A stretch of 22,159 bases of DNA from Oscillospiraceae bacterium (GTDB taxonomy: Bacteria > Bacillota > Clostridia > Oscillospirales > Oscillospiraceae). This document shows positions 14,984 to 22,159 of the stretch, piece by piece; position 1 is the stretch's first letter; each line of letters begins with the position of its first letter. The position numbers were made by a program, and so were the translations under genes. The stretch is from assembly GCA_028691385.1 (NCBI GenBank), contig JAQUZL010000017.1, positions 1-22,159 of the forward strand, in the 5' to 3' direction. The notes under the pieces were generated by a model, which saw only the letters and a list, made by a program, of their open reading frames with translations, ran no database searches and had not been told where the DNA came from.

Positions 14984-14992
14984 TGGTATAAT
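14984..14992 (+). promoter_or_regulatory. Extended -10 promoter of the alcohol dehydrogenase gene
   Basis: TGGTATAAT, a perfect -10 (14987-14992) with the TGn extension. At 17 bases upstream there is no recognisable -35 (CGCATC), so the promoter may depend on the extension or on an activator. The start would be near 14999, about 57 bases before the gene. Confidence 0.65.
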
Positions 14993-15004
14993 CAAAACAA
15001 TAGA

Positions 15005-15030
15005 GCTTCGGGCAGCGAGTTGTCCGAAGC
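15005..15030 (+). promoter_or_regulatory. 5' leader hairpin before the alcohol dehydrogenase gene
   Basis: Ten-bp stem with one G-U pair, GCTTCGGGCA (15005-15014) with TGTCCGAAGC (15021-15030), and a 6-base loop. It would sit a few bases from the 5' end of the message, where it could protect the RNA from decay. No U-run follows, so it is not a terminator. Confidence 0.55.
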
Positions 15031-15055
15031 AACACAGAAAAATGGAGGCATACCC

Positions 15056-16228
15056 ATGAGTTTCAAAATGTACGTACCGACCCGCAACCTATTCGGCTGC
15101 GGGATGCTCAGCCGTCTGCACAAGCAGAAGCTGCCCGGCAAGCGCGCAATGCTGGTGATCTCCAACGGAAAGTCGACAAGAGCCAACGGCTATCTGGCAC
15201 GCACTGAACAGGAGCTGCAGCTGGCAGGCACCGAGTGCTTTGTATTTGACCAAATTGAGCCAAATCCGCGCAAGGCCACCGTCATGGCGGGTGCGGCCTT
15301 TGCCAGAGCGAACGCGTGCGATTTTGTGGTCGCACTGGGCGGCGGCAGCGTCATGGACGCGTCCAAGCTGATTGCACTGATGGCGGCCAACGACGGCGAC
15401 CTGTGGGACTACGTGTCCGGCGGTACCGGCAAGGGTCAAAAAGCGCCCAATCGGCCGCTGCCGGTGGTTTGCATCACCACCACCGCCGGCACGGGCAGCG
15501 AAATTGACCAGTGGGGCGTGATCACCAATGAGCTGACCCATGAGAAAATCGGCTGCGGCGGCATGGATTCGCTGTTCCCGGTGCTGGCCATTGTCGACCC
15601 GGAGCTGATGACCAGCGTGCCGCCCAAGTTTACGGCCTATCAGGGTTTTGACGCGCTGTTTCATGCCACCGAGTGCTATCTTTCCCGGTCGCACAACCTG
15701 ATGAGCGATATGTACGCGCTGACGGCCATCGAGAATTTGGCAAGCTATCTGCCCATCGCCGTCCGTGACGGCAACAATCTCGAAGCGCGCGAGCGTGTTG
15801 CCTTTGGCAATAACCTGTCCGGCGTGGTGATGACCATTTCCAACTGCACCAGCGAGCATTCCATGGAGCACGCCATGAGCGCGTATCATCAGGATTTGCC
15901 CCACGGAGCGGGGCTGATCATGATTTCGCTGGCATATTATGCCCACTTTGTGGCCGAGCACATCTGCGACGAGCGGTTTATTCGCATGGCGCAGGCCATG
16001 GGCGCGCGGGATGCGGACAAGCCGGAGGACTTTTTGACGGCGCTGGAAGCGCTGCAGCGCGCCTGCGGCGTGGCGGAGCTGAAAATGTCCGATTTCGGCA
16101 TTGACCGGACGGAGCTGGACGATATGGCGAAAAACGCCCGCGAAACCATGGGCGCGCTGTTTTCCTGCGATCCCTGTCCCATGAGCCATGCGCAGTGCGT
16201 GGCCATCTACGAAAAGTCCTACCGTTAA
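15056..16228 (+). CDS. Iron-containing (group III) alcohol dehydrogenase
   Basis: NAD(P)-dependent dehydrogenase of 390 residues of the iron-dependent family, interconverting alcohols and aldehydes or ketones. The dinucleotide-binding part carries GGGSVMDASK (95-104) and TTAGTGSE (142-149). Metal ligands by alignment from memory are D199 and H203 in GFDALFHATE, then H268 and H283 in the segment EHSMEHAMSAYHQDLPHG, with one extra residue between the last two compared with FucO. Length fits the family (about 380-400). The ATG at 15056 has GGAGG (15044-15048) 7 bases upstream. It resembles the butanol dehydrogenase/YqhD-like branch, but the substrate is unknown. It has its own promoter, a leader hairpin and a strong terminator, so it is transcribed alone, divergently from spoVT. 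Confidence 0.93.
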   Translation: MSFKMYVPTRNLFGCGMLSRLHKQKLPGKRAMLVISNGKSTRANGYLARTEQELQLAGTECFVFDQIEPNPRKATVMAGAAFARANACDFVVALGGGSVMDASKLIALMAANDGDLWDYVSGGTGKGQKAPNRPLPVVCITTTAGTGSEIDQWGVITNELTHEKIGCGGMDSLFPVLAIVDPELMTSVPPKFTAYQGFDALFHATECYLSRSHNLMSDMYALTAIENLASYLPIAVRDGNNLEARERVAFGNNLSGVVMTISNCTSEHSMEHAMSAYHQDLPHGAGLIMISLAYYAHFVAEHICDERFIRMAQAMGARDADKPEDFLTALEALQRACGVAELKMSDFGIDRTELDDMAKNARETMGALFSCDPCPMSHAQCVAIYEKSYR

Positions 16229-16232
16229 TTGC

Positions 16233-16268
16233 CCTGCGCCCCACCCGTAAGGATGGGGCGCAGGTTTT
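16233..16268 (+). terminator. Terminator after the alcohol dehydrogenase gene
   Basis: Eleven-bp stem CCTGCGCCCCA (16233-16243) with TGGGGCGCAGG (16254-16264), a 10-base loop that can form two further pairs, then TTTT. It begins 4 bases after the stop codon. Confidence 0.9.
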
Positions 16269-16288
16269 CGTTTCCGGAAAAATAGGAC

Positions 16289-16317
16289 TTGAGAATGAGA
16301 AAAAAATCTGATATGGT
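16289..16317 (+). promoter_or_regulatory. Probable promoter of the hydrolase-glyoxalase pair
   Basis: -35 TTGAGA (16289-16294, five of six), a 17-base spacer, and -10 TATGGT (16312-16317, four of six). It lies between the preceding terminator and the hydrolase gene, leaving a very short leader of about 14 bases. Confidence 0.5.
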
Positions 16318-16337
16318 AAATTATGAGAGGTGATCGC

Positions 16338-17045
16338 GTGAAAATTACCTATCTGCGTCACAGTGGATTCTTGGCGGAGCTGCCGCAGAGCAACTGGATT
16401 TTTGACGATATTTCCGGCAAGCTGCCGGCCTTTGACCGAAAAAAGCCGCTCTATGTCTGCGTGAGCCACAACCATTCCGATCATTATGACAAGGGCATTT
16501 TCGCCCGTTTTTCCGGCTGCGCCAATGTGAAATTCCTGCTGGACAGCGGCGTCGACGCGGCTGGGCAGGCGCACATCGTCCCGGTGCGGCCGGACGGCGA
16601 ATACCGGCTGAACGGCGCTGTGGTGCGCACGCTTGGCTCGACGGACACGGGCGTGGCGTTCGTGGTGGAAGCGGACGGCTGCAGGCTGTATCATGCGGGC
16701 GATCTGCACTGGTGGGCATGGCCGGACGACACGCCGGATGAGGCGCAGGACATGAAAATGCGATTCTTTGCGGAGCTGGACAAGATTCGGGGGCAGCGAT
16801 TCGACGCGGCCTTTGTGCCGCTGGATTCGCGGCTCGAGGAGAACTTCGCGCTGGGCTTCGACGCGGCGGCGCGCGCCATCGACGCGGGCGCACTGTTTCC
16901 CATGCACATGTGGGAGGACTACGCTGTCATTGCGCGGCTCAAGGCGCTTGCATGCGCCGCGCCCTACGCGGACAGGGTGCAGACCATCACAAGACAAAAC
17001 CAGGCGTTTTGCCTGACAAAAGGGGAAGTTGAAAATGAAATTTGA
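16338..17045 (+). CDS. Metallo-beta-lactamase-fold hydrolase (UlaG-like)
   Basis: Metal-dependent hydrolase of 235 residues with an MBL fold; substrate unknown. The first metal motif is HNHSDH (residues 44-49). A second is HAGDLHWW (about 119-126), and a late histidine lies in FPMHMWED, as in the UlaG-like COG2220 group. It lacks the arrangement of glyoxalase II and of RNase J/Z. The GTG at 16338 was taken as the start because GAGAGGTG (16325-16332) lies 5 bases upstream and the protein then starts KITYLRHSGF as in relatives; the ATG at 16323 would include the ribosome binding site in the gene. It overlaps the glyoxalase gene by 11 bases, so the two are translated together. Confidence 0.88.
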   Translation: MKITYLRHSGFLAELPQSNWIFDDISGKLPAFDRKKPLYVCVSHNHSDHYDKGIFARFSGCANVKFLLDSGVDAAGQAHIVPVRPDGEYRLNGAVVRTLGSTDTGVAFVVEADGCRLYHAGDLHWWAWPDDTPDEAQDMKMRFFAELDKIRGQRFDAAFVPLDSRLEENFALGFDAAARAIDAGALFPMHMWEDYAVIARLKALACAAPYADRVQTITRQNQAFCLTKGEVENEI

Positions 17046-17400
17046 AATGTATCATGAAAACTATAATGTTTCCGATCTGGATCGCTCCATTGCGTTCTAT
17101 CGCGCGGCGTTTGGCTTGGAACCGAGCCGACATATCGACGCGGAGGATGGCTCGTTCAAAATTGTCTATATGACGAATCCGGAGTCGACCTTCATGCTGG
17201 AGCTGACCTGGCTCAGAGCGCATCCCGAGAAATATGATTTGGGCGAAACGGAGTTCCATTTGGCCTTCCGCACGGACGATTTTGACGGCGCGCATGCCAA
17301 GCACGCCGCAATGGGCTGCATTTGCTTTGAAAACCCGTCCATGGGCATCTACTTTGTGGAGGATCCGGACGGCTACTGGCTGGAAGTGGTTCCGGCCTGA
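17035..17400 (+). CDS. Glyoxalase I-like protein (VOC superfamily)
   Basis: Protein of 121 residues of the vicinal oxygen chelate fold, close to lactoylglutathione lyase, which converts the adduct of methylglyoxal and a thiol. Two beta-alpha-beta-beta-beta modules are visible, with four metal ligands in the expected places: H7 (MYHENYNV), E56 (FMLELTW), H75 (EFHLAF) and E117 (YWLEVVP). This is the pattern of E. coli GlxI. The family marks SDLDRSIAFY and FVEDPDGYWLE are present. Clostridia usually lack glutathione, so the true thiol partner is open. The ATG at 17035 has AAAAGGGGAAG (17018-17027) in front. Other VOC enzymes such as methylmalonyl-CoA epimerase share the fold but less of these motifs. 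Confidence 0.88.
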   Translation: MKFEMYHENYNVSDLDRSIAFYRAAFGLEPSRHIDAEDGSFKIVYMTNPESTFMLELTWLRAHPEKYDLGETEFHLAFRTDDFDGAHAKHAAMGCICFENPSMGIYFVEDPDGYWLEVVPA

Positions 17401-17409
17401 TTGAACAGG

Positions 17410-17437
17410 AAGAGGGCGGCGAAAACCGCCCTCTTTT
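17410..17437 (+). terminator. Terminator after the glyoxalase-like gene
   Basis: Ten-bp stem AAGAGGGCGG (17410-17419) with CCGCCCTCTT (17426-17435), a 6-base loop and a TTTT tail, then more T residues. It begins 10 bases after the stop codon. Confidence 0.88.
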
Positions 17438-17442
17438 GATGT

Positions 17443-17471
17443 TTGACTTCCCATGGAATCTGCGATAAAAT
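17443..17471 (+). promoter_or_regulatory. Sigma-A promoter of the DUF2156-GNAT pair
   Basis: -35 TTGACT (17443-17448) and -10 TAAAAT (17466-17471), each five of six, with a 17-base spacer. It lies directly behind the preceding terminator; the leader would be about 24 bases with CAGGAG as ribosome binding site. Confidence 0.75.
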
Positions 17472-17501
17472 AGGGCGAAAAACGACGACAGGAGTCTTGC
17501 T

Positions 17502-18413
17502 ATGATAGAGTATCATCCGCCGCGTCTGACTGACCGCGCATGGGCGGAACCGCTTTTTTACGCGGCGGGGAATCTCGGCTGTGAAAATAATTTTACGAAC
17601 TTATACGTGTGGCGCAACACGTTCCGCCAGCAGGTGGCGCGCTTTCACGATTTTGTGCTGATTCGTTATGATATGCCGGCGGGGGTGCAGCAGCTGTATC
17701 CGTCCGGCGTGGGGGATGTGCGCCCGGCCATTGACGCGCTGATTGCCGACGCACGCGAAAGAAACGAGCATCTGTGGCTCATCGACGTCACCAACGAGCA
17801 GGCCGCGCAGCTGGAACTGTGGTATCCGGGGAAATTTCACTTTCGCAGTGAGCGCAATTCCTGGGACTATATCTATGAAATTGACCGGCTGGCGGATTTG
17901 GGCGGAAAAAAGCTGCAAAGTAAGCGAAACCACATCAACCGCTTCGTGCAGAACAATCCCGATTGGCAGGCGGTGGCTTTGACGCAGGACAACGTGGCCT
18001 GCTGCATGGCAGTGGAGAAGCTTTGGCAGCAGGAGAAGGAGCTGGACGGCCAGCACATCAGCGAGGATTCGGTGGTGTGGGATGCGCTGCATGATTTTGA
18101 TGCATTGGGGCTTGAGGGGCTTATGATTGTTGTGGACGGCAAACCGGTGGCATTTACCCTTGGGAAACGCATGACGGAAACGACCTATGACATTCATTTT
18201 GAAAAGGCGGACAGCGCCGTGCAGGGCGCGTATCCCATCGTGAACCGGGAGTTTGCGCGCATGATTCGCGCGCGCTATCGCCAGATCCGCTATCTCAACC
18301 GCGAGGACGACGTGGGCCTGCCGGGTCTGCGCAAGTCCAAAGAGTCCTATGTGCCGGATTTGCTGCTGGAGAAAAACTCCGCTTTTTGGGTCGCGCAAGA
18401 TGGAAGCCTTTGA
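17502..18413 (+). CDS. DUF2156 family protein (aminoacyl-phosphatidylglycerol synthase C-domain-like)
   Basis: Soluble protein of 303 residues that looks like the catalytic GNAT-fold domain of lysyl-phosphatidylglycerol synthases (MprF C-terminal, DUF2156), without the membrane flippase part. Those enzymes move an amino acid from charged tRNA to a lipid; whether this stand-alone form does so is unknown. Visible family features are NFTNLYVWR near the N-terminus, KKLQSKRNHINRF (136-148), the central DGKPVAFTLGKR, and the late YLNREDDVGLPGLRKSKES, the most conserved part. No transmembrane helix or signal peptide is seen. The ATG has CAGGAG (17489-17494) 7 bases upstream. It overlaps the following acetyltransferase by 14 bases, so they are translated together. 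Confidence 0.85.
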   Translation: MIEYHPPRLTDRAWAEPLFYAAGNLGCENNFTNLYVWRNTFRQQVARFHDFVLIRYDMPAGVQQLYPSGVGDVRPAIDALIADARERNEHLWLIDVTNEQAAQLELWYPGKFHFRSERNSWDYIYEIDRLADLGGKKLQSKRNHINRFVQNNPDWQAVALTQDNVACCMAVEKLWQQEKELDGQHISEDSVVWDALHDFDALGLEGLMIVVDGKPVAFTLGKRMTETTYDIHFEKADSAVQGAYPIVNREFARMIRARYRQIRYLNREDDVGLPGLRKSKESYVPDLLLEKNSAFWVAQDGSL

Positions 18414-19203
18414 GTGGGCGACCGCCGGGGACATTCCGGCCATGACGCGCCTGTGGCAGCAGGCGTTCGGCGATGACCCGGATACGATTGCGCTGTTTTT
18501 CCGGGACTGCTTCTCGCCGCGCCGGATGCTGATCATGCGCCGCGGCGCTGCGCTTGCCGCGATGGCGGCGGTGTTTTGCGTGGAGCTGGTTGCGGCGAAC
18601 GGGAACGGAGCGCCATGTTGGTATCTGTACGCCGTGGCAACGGAGCGCCGGTTTCGCGGCGAGGGACTGGCCACGGCTCTGTTAGAGCAGGCCAATATCC
18701 GCGCCCGCGCGGCGGGTGCGCGCTGCGCAATGGTGGTGCCGGGCGAGCCGGGGCTGCGGGCATTTTATGCAGATCGTGGCTATCGCAGCTGGTCGCATCG
18801 AGCGGTGCATCCGGTTACAGCGCTGACAAAGACGCCGGTGGCGCACCTGGACGCGGCCGCCTATGGCGCGCTGCGCGAGCAGCTGCTGCGCGGCGTGGCG
18901 CATGTGCGCTTCGGCGCGGATTTTTTGCAGCTGCAGCACGATTTTCTCCGCGCCAATGGCGGATTTCTTGCAAGTTGGCAATGCAGCGGGCAGCGCTGCT
19001 GCGCGGTGGTGGATCGCTGCGGCGGCGCTGCGGTGGTGCGTGAGGTGCTGCCGTTTACCACAGCTTTGCCGCAGGCGGTCGCGGGCGCTGCCGGAATGGA
19101 CGCAACGCTATATGGGCCGGGCGATGCGGCGGTATTTTCCATGCTGCATGACGCGGAAAATGCAGCGCCCGCGTGCGGCTATCTGGGGCTGGGTCTGGAA
19201 TAA
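18400..19203 (+). CDS. GNAT family N-acetyltransferase
   Basis: Protein of 267 residues; the first 140 form a GNAT domain that would bind acetyl-CoA through RFRGEGLA (84-91) after the strand YLYAVATE, followed by ALLEQANIRARAAG and the FYADRGYRS end typical of the fold. The remaining 125 residues are an unassigned C-terminal region rich in Ala and Cys (cysteine pairs around residue 205), perhaps a second, degenerate domain as in two-domain GNAT proteins. Substrate unknown. The ATG at 18400 lies 14 bases inside the DUF2156 gene, with no clear ribosome binding site, suggesting coupling. An earlier in-frame start at 18349 is a shadow of the upstream gene. No terminator was seen after it. Confidence 0.85.
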   Translation: MEAFEWATAGDIPAMTRLWQQAFGDDPDTIALFFRDCFSPRRMLIMRRGAALAAMAAVFCVELVAANGNGAPCWYLYAVATERRFRGEGLATALLEQANIRARAAGARCAMVVPGEPGLRAFYADRGYRSWSHRAVHPVTALTKTPVAHLDAAAYGALREQLLRGVAHVRFGADFLQLQHDFLRANGGFLASWQCSGQRCCAVVDRCGGAAVVREVLPFTTALPQAVAGAAGMDATLYGPGDAAVFSMLHDAENAAPACGYLGLGLE

Positions 19204-19272
19204 AGGCCGGAAATTATGGGGAACGTGACGGAAAAAAGAGCGGATTTTATTTGAATTTTGTCGGAAAAATAC

Positions 19273-19304
19273 TTGCATTTTTTTTCGCAATACAGTATTG
19301 TATT
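19273..19304 (+). promoter_or_regulatory. Probable glnN promoter with overlapping dyad operator
   Basis: A weak promoter, -35 TTGCAT (19273-19278), 17-base spacer, -10 TATTGT (19296-19301). Over the -10 lies an exact dyad, AATACA (19289-19294), GTAT, TGTATT (19299-19304). Neither half fits the B. subtilis GlnR/TnrA box (TGTnA, 7 bases, TnACA). The dyad is placed as a repressor site would be; the regulator is unknown. Confidence 0.5.
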
Positions 19305-19346
19305 ACCATTGAAAGCTCTTGAGAGCCGCAACTGAATGAATTGACG

Positions 19347-19409
19347 ACGGTGTCCGCGAATCGGGGAGTTTTCTGCCCGTGGCTTTGTGGACGCCGTTTT
19401 GTTTTATTT
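19347..19409 (+). terminator. Intrinsic terminator in the glnN leader (attenuator)
   Basis: Stem ACGGTGTCCGC (19347-19357) with GTGGACGCCGT (19387-19397), 11 bp with two G-U pairs. An inner stem CGGG (19362-19365) with CCCG (19376-19379) lies inside. The right arm runs into TTTTGTTTTATTT (19397-19409). It is upstream of the glnN start, so transcripts would end before the gene unless something prevents folding. AGAGCCGC (19322-19329) can pair with GTGGCTCT (19413-19420), and its core also with GTGGCT (19379-19384), giving possible alternative folds. Confidence 0.75.
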
Positions 19410-19450
19410 GACGTGGCTCTGATCGTTAGGTGGAAAGGATCGATACATCT

Positions 19451-21553
<2,103 letters not shown>

Positions 21554-21567
21554 GGGCGCATGGATTT

Positions 21568-21601
21568 CACACGGCGGCAGCTTCTGCCGCCGTGTGTTTT
21601 T
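21568..21601 (+). terminator. Terminator after glnN
   Basis: Perfect 13-bp stem CACACGGCGGCAG (21568-21580) with CTGCCGCCGTGTG (21584-21596), a 3-base loop and five T (21597-21601). It begins 15 bases after the stop codon. The glnA gene therefore has its own transcript. Confidence 0.93.
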
Positions 21602-21718
21602 ATCCCCTAGCATGAAACTGCTGACTTTATAAATCTCATTTATTGCTAAAAATCAATGGAAATTTCTTTTTTAATCATATTTTTTGCAACTTCAGTTAAA
21701 CGATTATTCAGAAATAAG

Positions 21719-21747
21719 TTGACAAGTGACACGCTCGTGCATATAAT
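21719..21747 (+). promoter_or_regulatory. Perfect consensus sigma-A promoter of glnA
   Basis: TTGACA (21719-21724), a 17-base spacer, and TATAAT (21742-21747): both hexamers and the spacing are the exact consensus. Upstream lies an AT-rich stretch (21602-21718) with T-tracts that could act as an UP element. The start would be near 21754, 43 bases from the ATG. Apart from this stretch and the preceding terminator, the 240-base gap holds no gene that I can support. Confidence 0.9.
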
Positions 21748-21761
21748 AATTCCAACACGAG
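21734..21761 (+). promoter_or_regulatory. Inverted repeat across the glnA -10 and start site, possible operator
   Basis: CTCGTG (21734-21739) is mirrored by CACGAG (21756-21761), 16 bases apart, so that half-site centres are 22 bases (about two helical turns) apart and flank the -10 and predicted start. A shorter dyad CACG-CT-CGTG (21730-21739) lies inside the spacer. The position would suit a repressor. Confidence 0.4.
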
Positions 21762-21796
21762 GCGGTTCGACTTCAAAATAGAGGGAGTGCAGGCAT

Positions 21797-22159
21797 ATGG
21801 CAAAATACACCAAGGAAGACATCATCCGCATGGTGCAGGAAGAGGATATTCAGTTTATCCGCATGCAGTTTACGGACGTCTTTGGCATGATGAAAAATGT
21901 TGCAATCACCGCATCTCAGATTGAAAAGGCAGTGAACAATCAAATCATGATTGACGGCAGCTCCATCGAGGGATTTGTCCGCATCGAGGAGTCCGACCAG
22001 TATCTGCATCCGGATCTGGACAGCTTTGTCACATTTCCATGGCGGCCGCAGAAGGGCAAGGTCGCGCGACTCATCTGCTCGGTCTGCAACCCGGACGGCA
22101 CGCCGTTTGTGGGCGATCCCCGCGGCGCGCTGATGCGCGTGATTGCCGACGCGAAAAAA
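21797..22159 (+). CDS. glnA: Glutamine synthetase type I (5' part, 3' end outside window)
   Basis: First 121 residues of a type I glutamine synthetase; the frame is open to the window end. The N-terminal beta-grasp domain is visible, with QFIRMQFTDVFGMMKNVAI, the signature DGSSIEGFVRIEESDQ of the family, and FPWRPQKGKVARLIC followed by NPDGTPFVGDPRGAL. These fit the GSI-alpha class of Firmicutes. The ATG has GAGGGAG (21781-21787) 9 bases upstream. Whether the Firmicutes-type feedback-inhibition Arg residue is present cannot be checked here with confidence. Expressed from its own consensus promoter, next to a GSIII gene of the same function. Confidence 0.96.
   Translation, partial: MAKYTKEDIIRMVQEEDIQFIRMQFTDVFGMMKNVAITASQIEKAVNNQIMIDGSSIEGFVRIEESDQYLHPDLDSFVTFPWRPQKGKVARLICSVCNPDGTPFVGDPRGALMRVIADAKK

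Noticed and set aside
19310..19346. ANTAR paired-hexaloop target, T-box or known glutamine riboswitch in the glnN leader
   Set aside because: I looked for hexaloops with A at the first and G at the fourth position, a T-box sequence and the cyanobacterial glnA RNA layout and saw none.
21646..21831. A 61-codon minus-strand frame in the AT-rich island before glnA
   Set aside because: Its end looks briefly protein-like, but it lies across the perfect glnA promoter and ribosome binding site and into the glnA start, with no ribosome binding site of its own. A gene remnant cannot be fully excluded.

Overview
The window comes from a low-to-moderate-GC-lineage but GC-rich member of the Firmicutes, most probably a clostridial, gut-type, spore-forming relative (Oscillospirales-like). 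The reasons are: the order rpoC, L7Ae-like protein, rpsL, rpsG, fusA, tuf; a Firmicutes-type RpoC without the large enterobacterial insertion; a spoVT gene; strong AGGAGG-type ribosome binding sites with frequent TTG and GTG starts; TTGACA/TATAAT-like promoters; and a type III glutamine synthetase. Species cannot be named from the sequence alone.

Layout. Bases 1-6,605 are the transcription/translation block: the 3' end of rpoC, then ybxF/rplGB, rpsL, rpsG, fusA and tuf. The block is broken by three internal promoters (about 1,682, 2,589 and 5,314), two of them interleaved with hairpins, and closed by two look-alike terminators. Bases 6,724-11,023 hold a compact unit: a small membrane protein of unknown function, recD2, comFC and an mreB/mbl-type gene, in the same direction with overlaps or very short gaps. 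Bases 11,077-14,082 hold deoC, a D-2-hydroxyacid dehydrogenase and a MATE efflux pump. A long palindrome at 14,117-14,178 separates this from spoVT, the only confident gene on the minus strand. Divergent from spoVT is an iron-type alcohol dehydrogenase, followed by a metallo-beta-lactamase-fold hydrolase overlapping a glyoxalase I-like gene. A DUF2156 protein and a GNAT acetyltransferase form the next overlapping pair. The window ends with a type III glutamine synthetase behind an apparent transcription attenuator and the start of a type I glutamine synthetase behind a perfect consensus promoter.

How the parts fit. The first block makes RNA polymerase, ribosomal proteins and elongation factors, and its internal promoters would allow rpsG-fusA and tuf to be made in excess. 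The second mixes DNA repair/uptake and cell-shape functions. The middle genes are metabolic: deoxyribose phosphate breakdown, 2-keto/hydroxy acid and aldehyde metabolism, and methylglyoxal-type detoxification. The last part is ammonium assimilation.

No phage, insertion sequence, CRISPR array, tRNA, rRNA or defence system was seen. I found no convincing wholly new multi-gene system. The most interesting signals are regulatory: the glnN leader attenuator, the operator-like repeats at both glutamine synthetase promoters, the hairpin/promoter overlaps in the str region, the 14.1 kb palindrome, and an unassigned small membrane protein.
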